Positions 17,254-24,986 of a stretch of 64,000 nt of DNA are shown piece by piece. Below the pieces are notes generated by a model. It saw only the letters and a list, made by a program, of their open reading frames with translations. It did not search any database and was not told the DNA's origin. Source of the stretch: RPQJ01 sp963748985 (GTDB lineage Bacteria; Pseudomonadota; Gammaproteobacteria; Steroidobacterales; Steroidobacteraceae); the NCBI GenBank assembly GCA_963748985.1, contig CAVVKQ010000013.1, forward strand, positions 62,001 through 126,000. The letters are read 5' to 3'. The translations under genes were made by a program, and so were the position numbers. Positions within the stretch are counted from its first letter, which is position 1, and each line of letters starts with the position of its first letter.

Positions 17254-18089
17254 GCCCGTCCGACGCCGATGTCACCGAGCTCCCCTCGAGCCCGGGCGCG
17301 CGCCTGCGGCTTGAGCGTGAGGCGCAGGGCATCAGCCACCAGCAGGCCGCAGAATCGCTGAATCTCGACACGATGGTGCTCGCGCACCTCGAGGCGAATG
17401 ACTTCGCCACGCTCGGCGCACCGGTCTTCGTCAAGGGCCACCTGCGCCGCTACACCACGATGCTTGGACTCGACGAGAACGAGATCGTGTCGCTGTACGA
17501 GCACTCCACGCAGCAGCTCGGCGAGCCCTCGCTGGTGCCGAAGTCGCGGCTCGAAATGGCTCCCGTGCGCGGCAAGCCGCGCTGGCCCTGGGTTGTCGGC
17601 GGCGCAGCGACATTCTTCATCGCCTCGGCACTGGTCGCGTACCTCTCTGAACATGGTATGCCGTGGGCCGACACGACCCCGGAAGAATCCACTGCACCGG
17701 TCCTGCAGGAAGGTCCGGCCACGACCACGCAGGCGTCCCCTGCTGCGGCATCGACTCCGGCAATCGCAGGATCAGCCGAGTCTCCGCCCGGCCCAGCTGC
17801 TGCAACGGCATCGAGCGCGCTGCAATCCGGCCAGGTCAACCTGCAATTCAAGTTTGCTGCCGATTCCTGGGTCGAGGTGTTCGACGGTTCCGGCAAGGCG
17901 GTGCTCTACGATCTCGGCAAGGCCGGGACCGAGCGCACGCTCACGGCGATCGCTCCCTTGAGCGTGACGATCGGCGATGCCGCTGCCGTCGCCGTGACGG
18001 TCAATGGCCGCGTGCTGCCGGTCCTGCCGCGTGCGCAAGGACAAGTGTCTGCGCGTTTCAGCATCGGTCCGGAAGGGTCGCTGCGTTGA
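17250..18089 (+). CDS. rodZ: Cytoskeletal/cell-shape protein RodZ
   Basis: 279 aa. An N-terminal cytoplasmic helix-turn-helix (about residues 15-80, GARLRLEREAQGISHQQAAESL to FVKGHLRRY) binds MreB in RodZ. One transmembrane helix lies at about 112-131 (WVVGGAATFFIASALVAYL). A Pro/Ala/Thr-rich linker and a C-terminal periplasmic beta domain (about 193-275, NLQFKFAADSWVEVFDGSG) complete the layout. ispG, which usually follows rodZ, is missing and hisS starts 16 bp after the stop. Confidence 0.9.
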   Translation: MSPSDADVTELPSSPGARLRLEREAQGISHQQAAESLNLDTMVLAHLEANDFATLGAPVFVKGHLRRYTTMLGLDENEIVSLYEHSTQQLGEPSLVPKSRLEMAPVRGKPRWPWVVGGAATFFIASALVAYLSEHGMPWADTTPEESTAPVLQEGPATTTQASPAAASTPAIAGSAESPPGPAAATASSALQSGQVNLQFKFAADSWVEVFDGSGKAVLYDLGKAGTERTLTAIAPLSVTIGDAAAVAVTVNGRVLPVLPRAQGQVSARFSIGPEGSLR

Positions 18090-18105
18090 ACTCGGTGACG
18101 GGACG

Positions 18106-19392
18106 ATGAGTGAAATCCTGCAGGCCGTCCGCGGCATGAACGACGTGCTGCCCGACCAGACGGCGGCGTGGCAGCTGCTCGAACGCGCGGCCCGCGAAAT
18201 ATTCGCGCAGTACGGCTACCGTGAGATCCGGTTGCCTTTGCTCGAACGAACCGAACTGTTCAAGCGCTCGATCGGTGAACTCACCGACATCGTCGACAAG
18301 GAGATGTACACGTTCCGGGACCGTGGCGATGATTCGCTCACGCTGCGGCCCGAAGCGACGGCGGGCATCGTCCGCGCCTGCATATCGAACGGCCTGCTGC
18401 ACAACCAGCGGCAGAAAGTCTGGTTGATGGGCCCGATGTTCCGCTACGAGCGGCCGCAGAAGGGCCGGTATCGCCAGTTCCACCAGATCGACGTCGAGGC
18501 TCTCGGTTACCCTGGCCCGGACGTCGATGTCGAACTCATCCTGATGACGGCCCGCCTGTGGCGCGTGCTCGGCCTGCGCGGACTCAAGCTGATCCTCAAT
18601 TCACTCGGCACGCCGGCGTCGCGAGTCGTGTATCGCGCGAAGCTGGTTGACTACTTCCGGGCGCACGCGGCCGTGCTCGACGCGGACAGCACACGTCGGC
18701 TCGAAGGCAATCCGCTGCGGATTCTTGACAGCAAGAACCCTGCGATGGCAGCGGTCATCGCGGGTGCGCCCCTGATCACCGATCACCTCGATCCGGAATC
18801 AGCTGCGCATTTCGCGACCCTCTGTTCGCAGCTCACCGGGGCCGGCATCGACTTCGTCGTCAATCCGCGCCTGGTGCGCGGGCTCGACTACTATTCGCGC
18901 ACGGTGTTCGAGTGGGTAACCACCGACCTCGGCTCGCAGGACGCGGTCTGTTCGGGCGGTCGTTACGACGGCCTGGTCGCGCAGCTTGGCGGCGAGGCGG
19001 TGCCGGCCATCGGCTGGGCCCTGGGTGAGGAGCGTATCGTCGAGCTGATGCGATTGCAGGGACTCACCAGCGACGAGGGCGGTCCGGACATCTACCTGGT
19101 GCTGGCCGGTCCCGCGGCGGAAGCGGCGGGGCTCGGGCTCGCGGAGCGCATCCGCGACGGCGCGCCAGGCCTGCGCGTGGAAACGAACTGCGGCGGCGGC
19201 AGCTTCAAGTCGCAGCTGAAGCGCGCGGACAAGAGCGGCGCCCGCATTGCGGTCATCATCGGCGACGACGAAGCGTCGCGCCGGGTCGCCGCGGTCAAGG
19301 CACTGCGCGGCCGGGAATCGGCGCAGCGCGAAGTTTCATTCGATGAGCTTGCAGCGGAACTCGGCCGGGAACTGCAGGCGCAGCCGGCTTAA
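18106..19392 (+). CDS. hisS: Histidyl-tRNA synthetase
   Basis: 428 aa, class II aminoacyl-tRNA synthetase. Motif 1 (REIRLPLLERTELFKRSIGE), motif 2 region (MGPMFRYERPQKGRYRQFHQ) and the histidine-specific sequences LVRGLDYYSRTVFEW and GGRYDGL are intact. The C-terminal anticodon-binding domain covers about residues 330-425. The ATG at 18106 gives MSEILQAVRGMNDVLP, the family N-terminus. It lies between rodZ and yfgM. Confidence 0.97.
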   Translation: MSEILQAVRGMNDVLPDQTAAWQLLERAAREIFAQYGYREIRLPLLERTELFKRSIGELTDIVDKEMYTFRDRGDDSLTLRPEATAGIVRACISNGLLHNQRQKVWLMGPMFRYERPQKGRYRQFHQIDVEALGYPGPDVDVELILMTARLWRVLGLRGLKLILNSLGTPASRVVYRAKLVDYFRAHAAVLDADSTRRLEGNPLRILDSKNPAMAAVIAGAPLITDHLDPESAAHFATLCSQLTGAGIDFVVNPRLVRGLDYYSRTVFEWVTTDLGSQDAVCSGGRYDGLVAQLGGEAVPAIGWALGEERIVELMRLQGLTSDEGGPDIYLVLAGPAAEAAGLGLAERIRDGAPGLRVETNCGGGSFKSQLKRADKSGARIAVIIGDDEASRRVAAVKALRGRESAQREVSFDELAAELGRELQAQPA

Positions 19393-19436
19393 TCACAGCG
19401 AGTCGTCCCGGCGGGACGGCAGATGGAGTGGGTGAA

Positions 19437-20126
19437 GTGGAAGACCTTTCTGACAACGAACGCGAAGAACAACTGCGGCGGTTCTGGGTCGAGAACTGGC
19501 TCTGGATCGTGGGCGGCATCGCCCTCGGCCTCGGTGGCCTGGCGGGCTGGCAGTACTGGCAGAAGTCGAAGCTGAATGCGTCCGAGCAGGACGAGGCGTC
19601 CTACGTCGCCGTGCTCGAATCGCTCAGCAAGAACGACAAGGATGCGGCCGCGAAAAAAGCGGGCGACCTGAGGGGTCTGCACCCGAAGTCGCCGTACGCC
19701 GACCATGCCGACCTGGCGCTCGCGCGCTTTGCGGTGGATACACGCGACCTCGATGAGGCTGCGAAGCGGCTGCGCACGGTGGCAGAGTCCTCGCGCGATC
19801 CCGAGCTGCGCCAGATCGCACAATCACGCCTTGCCCGCGTGCTCTCCGAGCAGGGCAAGCACGACGACGCGCTCAAGTTGCTGGACGTCACGAACGCCGG
19901 TTCCTTCACGCCGGTCTTCCACGAGATCCGCGGCGACGTGCTCGCAGCCAAGGGCGACGTCACCGGTGCGCGTCAGGCCTACGGGGCGGCCCTTGCCGCG
20001 ACGGCCTCGGCCCCGGCCCAGGCATTCGATCGCGAATACGTGGAACTGAAGCGCGATGCCCTGCCCGCGACGGTCACGGCCGCTGCGCCGGTAGCAGTCG
20101 CTCCGGTGGAAGGCGCCAAGCCATGA
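19437..20126 (+). CDS. yfgM: YfgM-family membrane-anchored TPR protein (ancillary SecYEG factor)
   Basis: 229 aa. A short N-terminal tail (MEDLSDNEREEQLRRFWVEN) precedes one membrane helix (about residues 22-42), then a periplasmic helical TPR domain. YfgM interacts with the SecYEG translocon and the chaperone PpiD in E. coli. GTG at 19437 is chosen because GGAG lies 8 nt before it and the N-terminus aligns with the family; GTG at 19428 is possible. The stop overlaps the bamB start by 4 nt. Confidence 0.88.
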   Translation: MEDLSDNEREEQLRRFWVENWLWIVGGIALGLGGLAGWQYWQKSKLNASEQDEASYVAVLESLSKNDKDAAAKKAGDLRGLHPKSPYADHADLALARFAVDTRDLDEAAKRLRTVAESSRDPELRQIAQSRLARVLSEQGKHDDALKLLDVTNAGSFTPVFHEIRGDVLAAKGDVTGARQAYGAALAATASAPAQAFDREYVELKRDALPATVTAAAPVAVAPVEGAKP

Positions 20127-21292
20127 GTTACCGTCGTCCATCACTGGTCGCGGCCGCCTGCGTGGCGAGCCTGCTGGTCCTGGTCGCCGGGTGCGACAAG
20201 GACAAGGGCGTGGAACCGCCCGCCGAACTGGTGGACCTGAAGCCGACGCTCGCGGTCCAGAAGTTGTGGGACACGGGCGTTGGCGGCGGCGGTGAAAAGC
20301 TGCGGCTCGCGCTCGGCCTCGCGCTCGATCGCGGCGTTCTATACACGGCGGCACGCGACGGTGAAGTGATCGCGCTCGATCCGGCCACTGGTCGGGCGAA
20401 GTGGACGCAGGATACGAAGGCCGACCTGGCCGCGGGTCCGGGGGTTGGCGCCAGCGTCGTGGCAGTCGGCACGAGCGACGGCAAGGTGATCGCACTCGAT
20501 GTCGCGTCGGGCAAGGTGCTGTGGAAGATGTCGGTCAGCAGCGAAGTACTCGCCGCTCCGCTGGTCACGGGCGATCGCGTCATCGTGCGGTCGGTAGACG
20601 GTCGCGTGCACGCGCTCGATGCCTTGACGGGCAAATCGCAGTGGACCGGTGAGGAACCGGTGCCGAAGCTGTCGTTGCGCGGTACGGCGCCGCCCGTGCT
20701 CGCCAAGGACAACGTCGTCGCTGGATTCGATTCGGGCAAGGTCATCGCGTTCGCGCTCGCCTCGGGCGATATCGCCTGGCAGGCGCAGGTCACGACGCCG
20801 GGCGGTCGCTCGGAACTGGCCCGTCTCGCCGATGTCGACAGCGCCGTGCAGGTCGATGGCAATGACGGATTCGCCGCGGGCTACCAGGGCCGCGTCGTCA
20901 TGCTGGCACTCGACTCCGGCCAGATCTGGTGGAGCCGCGATCTTTCCAGCTACCGCGCACCCGCGCTCGACGACACGCAACTTTACGTCGCCACGTCGGA
21001 CGGCAGCGTCGTTGCGCTGCGTCGTCGCGACGGCGCGGTGGTGTGGCAGCAGGACGGTCTCAAGCGCCGAGGCCTGAGCGCGCCCGCCGTCGTGGGCAAC
21101 GCGGTGATCGTCGGCGACTTCGACGGCTACCTGCACTGGCTCGACCGCGATTCGGGCAAGTTCATCGCCCGCGAGCATCCGGGCGGCGAGCGTATCAGCA
21201 TGACTCCGGTCACGGACGGCGATCGCGCCTTCGTGATCGACGACGGCGGCCGCGTCGTCGCCTTTCGCAGCGGCGCGCCCGCGGGTCGTTGA
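20123..21292 (+). CDS. bamB: Outer membrane protein assembly factor BamB (lipoprotein)
   Basis: 389 aa. The lipoprotein signal ends in the lipobox LVAGC, with the acylated cysteine near residue 24. The rest is a beta-propeller of PQQ-like repeats (recurrent VIALDxATGxxxW-type segments). BamB is the scaffold lipoprotein of the BAM complex at the outer membrane. The gene order yfgM-bamB-der is conserved across gammaproteobacteria; der starts 2 nt after the stop. Confidence 0.95.
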   Translation: MSYRRPSLVAAACVASLLVLVAGCDKDKGVEPPAELVDLKPTLAVQKLWDTGVGGGGEKLRLALGLALDRGVLYTAARDGEVIALDPATGRAKWTQDTKADLAAGPGVGASVVAVGTSDGKVIALDVASGKVLWKMSVSSEVLAAPLVTGDRVIVRSVDGRVHALDALTGKSQWTGEEPVPKLSLRGTAPPVLAKDNVVAGFDSGKVIAFALASGDIAWQAQVTTPGGRSELARLADVDSAVQVDGNDGFAAGYQGRVVMLALDSGQIWWSRDLSSYRAPALDDTQLYVATSDGSVVALRRRDGAVVWQQDGLKRRGLSAPAVVGNAVIVGDFDGYLHWLDRDSGKFIAREHPGGERISMTPVTDGDRAFVIDDGGRVVAFRSGAPAGR

Positions 21293-21293
21293 T

Positions 21294-22712
21294 GTGCTGC
21301 CAGTCGTCGCCCTGGTCGGGCGTCCAAACGTCGGCAAGTCGACGCTCTTCAACGCGCTGACTCGCACGCGCGACGCCCTCGTCGCCGACGTGCCGGGCCT
21401 GACCCGCGACCGCAAATACGGCTATGCCCGTCACGATGGCCGTTCGTGCGTCGTGATCGACACCGGCGGCCTGGTTGAGTCCATCGTCGGCGGTATCGAG
21501 CGGCTGATGGCCGAGCAGACACTGAAGGCGGTCGAGGAAGCCGACCGCGTTCTCTTCGTCGTCGATTCCCGCCAGGGTTGCACGCCGCAGGACCTGCACG
21601 TCGCTGACCTGCTGCGCCGCAGCGGCAAGCAGGTACTGGTCGTCGCCAACAAGGCCGAAGGCCTCGACGACGACATGGCGCAGGCCGAGTTTCATCGCTT
21701 CGGCTTCGGCGAGCCGATCGCCATTTCTTCCGCGCACAAGCAGGGCCTCGACGCGCTCATCGAGCGTGCGCTCGAAGGCCTCGAAGGCGCGCTCGATGCG
21801 CCCGACGTGCTGGGTTATACCGCAGGCACGATCCGGGTTGCCGTCGTCGGCCGCCCCAACGTGGGCAAGTCGACGCTGATCAACCGGTTGCTCGGCGAAG
21901 AACGGTTGATCGCGTTCGACCAGCCCGGCACTACGCGCGATACGGTCGAAGTCCCGTTCGAGCGCGATGGGCTGCCGTACGTGCTGATCGACACCGCGGG
22001 CGTGCGACGCAAGTCGAAGGTCAACGAGACCGTCGAGAAGTTCAGCGTCGTCAAGACGCTGCAGGCCATCGATCGCGCGAATGTCGTGATTGGCGTGCTC
22101 GATGCGCACGACACCGTGGCCGAACAGGACGCGAGCCTGATGGGCCTCGTCGCGGAGCAGGGCAGGGCGCTCGTGCTCGCGATCAACAAGTGGGACGGCA
22201 TCCCGCAGGACCAGCGCGACACGATCCGCGACGGGCTCGACCTGCGCTTCGACTTCCTGCGCTTCGCCTACGTGCACTTCATTTCCGCGCGGCACGGCAC
22301 CGGCGTCGGCGAAATGATGGAGTCCGTCCTCAAGGCGTACCGCGCTGCGATGAAGGAACTGCCGACCAAGGACCTCACCCGGGCCCTCGAGCAGGCGCTC
22401 ACCATCCACCAGCCGCCGCTGGTGCGCGGCCGGCGCATCAAGCTGCGCTATGCCCACCAGGGCGGTCGCAATCCTCCGGTCGTGGTCATCCACGGCAACC
22501 AGACCCAGCACGTACCCGACGCCTACCGCCGGTTCCTCGAGAACCATTTCCGGGAGACGTTCCGGCTGAAGGGCACGCCGATGCGGGTCGAGTTCCGGAC
22601 CGACGAGAACCCGTTCAAGGGCCGTCGCAACGAGTTGACACCACGCCAGGTCCGGAGCAAGAAGCGCCTGATTTCACGTTCCAGGGGCGGCAAGAAGGTC
22701 GGTAAGCGCTGA
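21294..22712 (+). CDS. der: Ribosome-assembly GTPase Der (EngA)
   Basis: 472 aa with two tandem GTPase domains, each with a P-loop GRPNVGKST (about residues 8-16 and 185-193), switch sequences (DVPGLTRDRKYG, QPGTTRDTVEVP), DTGG/DTAG elements and NKxE/NKWD specificity motifs. A C-terminal KH-like domain and basic tail (RSKKRLISRSRGGKK) complete the Der layout. It acts in 50S subunit maturation. Translation starts at GTG 21294, coupled to bamB. The gene ends the block. Confidence 0.97.
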   Translation: MLPVVALVGRPNVGKSTLFNALTRTRDALVADVPGLTRDRKYGYARHDGRSCVVIDTGGLVESIVGGIERLMAEQTLKAVEEADRVLFVVDSRQGCTPQDLHVADLLRRSGKQVLVVANKAEGLDDDMAQAEFHRFGFGEPIAISSAHKQGLDALIERALEGLEGALDAPDVLGYTAGTIRVAVVGRPNVGKSTLINRLLGEERLIAFDQPGTTRDTVEVPFERDGLPYVLIDTAGVRRKSKVNETVEKFSVVKTLQAIDRANVVIGVLDAHDTVAEQDASLMGLVAEQGRALVLAINKWDGIPQDQRDTIRDGLDLRFDFLRFAYVHFISARHGTGVGEMMESVLKAYRAAMKELPTKDLTRALEQALTIHQPPLVRGRRIKLRYAHQGGRNPPVVVIHGNQTQHVPDAYRRFLENHFRETFRLKGTPMRVEFRTDENPFKGRRNELTPRQVRSKKRLISRSRGGKKVGKR

Positions 22713-22716
22713 CAGG

Positions 22717-22763
22717 TCCCGGCGATGGTGCCCCGGGATTGATAACTGCCGGTTCTGACCGGC
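22717..22763. terminator. Two small hairpins after der
   Basis: TCCCGG (22717-22722) pairs with CCGGGA (22733-22738), and GCCGGT (22748-22753) pairs with ACCGGC (22758-22763) across a 4-nt loop. No long T-tract follows, so intrinsic termination is uncertain. The 98-bp gap separates the der block from the MetX-like gene. Confidence 0.35.
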
Positions 22764-22810
22764 TATCCTCTCAAGCTAGTGGCCCGACGGGCCCGGTCTA
22801 GACTGGACTC

Positions 22811-23980
22811 ATGCTCATGGCCGTCGCCAGAACATCGCCAACTGCCGCCCACGACCTGCCGGCCACCCGGCTGGCCCTGCTGGACGAGCCGCTGCGCCTG
22901 TATCGCGGGGGAGTGATCGAGCACCCGGTCATTGCCTATGAAGCCCTGGGCACGCTCAATGCAGCGCGGGACAACACGCTGCTGCTGTTCACCGGGCTTT
23001 CGCCCTCCGCGCACGCGGCGTCGTCGCCGGCGGACCCGAAGCCCGGCTGGTGGGAATCGATGATCGGCGCCGGCAAGCCGATCGACACGGACCGGTTCCA
23101 CGTTCTCTGCATCAACTCGATCGGCAGTCCCTACGGCTCGTCGAGTCCGACCTCGATTGACCCGCGCACGGGCCGGCCGTTCGGGATCGCTTTCCCGGAA
23201 GTCTCCCTCGAGGACGTCGCTCGTGGCGGCTACGAGGTGTTGCGCGAGCTCGGCATCGCAACCGTGGCCTGCGTCGCCGGTCCTTCGATGGGCGGCATGA
23301 CCGTCCTCGCCTTCGTTGCCCAGTTTCCAGGCGTGGCGCGCAACATCGTGTCGATCTCGGGCGCGACTGCAGCCAATCCATTCGCCATTGCGCTGCGTTC
23401 CCTGCAGCGTGAAATCGTGCGCAACGATCCGGCCTGGCGCGGCGGCAACTATGAGCGCGGTCGCGGTCCGCGTGGCGGCATGCGCATGGCGCGCAAGCTC
23501 GGTACGATCACGTATCGCTCGCACGAAGAATGGGACCAGCGCTTCGGCCGTCGGCGCGTAGCGGAAACGACGGGCCAGCCCGGCGATTTCCGCGCGCAGT
23601 TCGAAGTCGAATCGTACCTCGAGCACCAGGGCCAGCGGTTCGCCGACGTCTTTGACGCCAACTGCTATCTCTATCTCTCCCGCGCCATGGATCAGTTCGA
23701 CCTGGCCGAACACGGCGCCGGCTCGCTCGATGCGGCCTTTGCGAAGTTCAGCGGCGTGCAGCGGACACTCGTGCTCGGCGCGCAGACGGACATGCTCTAC
23801 ACGATCGACCAGCAAACGCTGATTGCCGAGCATCTGCGCAAGGCGGGTGTCGAAGTTGAATTCCATGCGTTCCCGTCGCCGCATGGTCACGACGCGTTCC
23901 TGGTGGACAACGCGCGTTTTGAGCCGGCAATTGCCGACTTTCTAGCGAAAGTCGGCGAGGGGTTAGGGGTTAGGGGATAG
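22811..23980 (+). CDS. metX: MetX-family O-acyltransferase (homoserine acetyl/succinyl- or serine O-succinyltransferase)
   Basis: 389 aa, alpha/beta-hydrolase fold. The oxyanion-hole segment reads LLLFTGLSPSAHA, the nucleophile elbow is GPSMGGM, and the catalytic Asp and His lie in LGAQTDMLYT and SPHGHDAF. Canonical homoserine O-acetyltransferases usually have GGSMGGM at the elbow and NLLGGC-type loops; here GPSMGG and CINSIGSPYGSSSP occur, a pattern recalled for succinyltransferase-like members of the family. The acyl donor and amino-acid acceptor are therefore not assigned. The last seven residues and the TAG stop are encoded by the left arm of the G-rich repeat (23957-23987), so the natural C-terminus may have been altered by the repeat. 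Confidence 0.82.
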   Translation: MLMAVARTSPTAAHDLPATRLALLDEPLRLYRGGVIEHPVIAYEALGTLNAARDNTLLLFTGLSPSAHAASSPADPKPGWWESMIGAGKPIDTDRFHVLCINSIGSPYGSSSPTSIDPRTGRPFGIAFPEVSLEDVARGGYEVLRELGIATVACVAGPSMGGMTVLAFVAQFPGVARNIVSISGATAANPFAIALRSLQREIVRNDPAWRGGNYERGRGPRGGMRMARKLGTITYRSHEEWDQRFGRRRVAETTGQPGDFRAQFEVESYLEHQGQRFADVFDANCYLYLSRAMDQFDLAEHGAGSLDAAFAKFSGVQRTLVLGAQTDMLYTIDQQTLIAEHLRKAGVEVEFHAFPSPHGHDAFLVDNARFEPAIADFLAKVGEGLGVRG

Positions 23981-24061
23981 TCGGAGGTTGGGTAGCCACC
24001 TCCGGGAATTCTCTTCGTCGCCAACGGCGACCTCCGACTAACCCCTAACCCCTATCCCCTA
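23957..24061. repeat. G-rich telomere-like inverted repeat, copy A
   Basis: The left arm (23957-23987) is GAGGGG followed by TTAGGGG heptads and GGGGATA, ending GTCGGAGG. The right arm (24031-24061) is its inverted counterpart, beginning CCTCCGAC and running into CCCCTAA/CCCCTAT heptads. The arms pair over about 29 bp with two mismatches around a 43-nt middle that has its own hairpin (GTCGCC/GGCGAC). It fills the gap between convergent genes and supplies the metX stop codon. Either strand of the G-rich arm has four closely spaced G4 runs or nearly so, so quadruplex formation is plausible. Copies B and C occur elsewhere in the window. Confidence 0.85.
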
Positions 24062-24062
24062 G

Positions 24063-24986
24063 TCACTTCTCCAGCAGCAGTGCGGGATCGACCATCGCCC
24101 GGTTCACGCTCACGCCCCAGTGCAGGTGCGGGCCCGTCACCCGACCAGTCGCGCCGACCAGACCGAGCACGTCGCCTTCCTTCACCACGTCACCCGACGA
24201 CACGTCAATCCGGCTCAGGTGGCAATACATCGTGAGCACGCCCTGGCCGTGGTCGACGAAAACAGTGTTGCCGTTGAAGAAAAAATCCCCGGATTCCACG
24301 ACGCGGCCAGCCGCCGGACTGCGGATCGGGGTGCCGGTCGGCGCGGCGATGTCCATGCCGCTGTGCGGCTTGCGCGGCAGACCGTTGAAGACGCGTCGCT
24401 TGCCGTACGAATCCGAACGCTCTCCTGGCACCGGCGCGGTCCAGCGCCACGTCGGTGACCGGCTCTCGGTGTAAGTGGCCAGTGCGCGTTCGGTGCGTTC
24501 GGTCTCGGCGTCGATGCGTTTGAGGTCCTCGGGCAGCGGATCGGCCTTGCGTGCTTCGACCGTCAGGTTCTGGGTGGCGTACGCCTTGGGTTCGACGTCG
24601 AACGCAATCTCGCGATCCTTGTCGCTCGTCGACGGTGTCACGAGCTTGACCACCTGCCGGCCGGGCTCAGTCGCGAGCGGAATACCGACAATTGCCTTCC
24701 AGCCGTCCGGGGTGCGCACGATCGGCGCGCGGTACTCGCCGAAAAAAACGGCGCCAGGCGAATCGGTGCCCGTACCGAGGTCGAGGATTGCGATACCGCC
24801 GGGCACGCGCGTGTCGCGCGGCAGCATGACGTCGTCTGCAGCGCGTGCCGCAGCGGCGAAGCCGAGACATGCCGCGGCGAAGGCGATCAAGAAAGTGGGC
24901 CATGCCCGACCGACCGGATCCCGTCCTGAAACTCGACGCGGTGGTGCGAACAGTGGGTGCACGAACCTGACTGGTGCCGCGATCAT
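24063..24986 (-). CDS. M23-family metallopeptidase (LytM domain), exported
   Basis: 307 aa. A basic N-terminus with a hydrophobic segment at about residues 30-49 ends in an Ala-rich putative cleavage site. Residues about 50-150 form a beta-rich N-terminal region. The C-terminal LytM domain has the zinc ligands H208xxxD212 (HSGMDIAAPTGTP) and H287xH289 (GPHLHWG), so it is probably an active peptidoglycan endopeptidase rather than a degenerate EnvC-type activator. The ATG at 24986 overlaps the xseA stop (ATGA), which decides the start; the open frame extends much further upstream inside xseA. The stop lies immediately beside repeat copy A. Confidence 0.88.
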   Translation of the reverse strand: MIAAPVRFVHPLFAPPRRVSGRDPVGRAWPTFLIAFAAACLGFAAAARAADDVMLPRDTRVPGGIAILDLGTGTDSPGAVFFGEYRAPIVRTPDGWKAIVGIPLATEPGRQVVKLVTPSTSDKDREIAFDVEPKAYATQNLTVEARKADPLPEDLKRIDAETERTERALATYTESRSPTWRWTAPVPGERSDSYGKRRVFNGLPRKPHSGMDIAAPTGTPIRSPAAGRVVESGDFFFNGNTVFVDHGQGVLTMYCHLSRIDVSSGDVVKEGDVLGLVGATGRVTGPHLHWGVSVNRAMVDPALLLEK

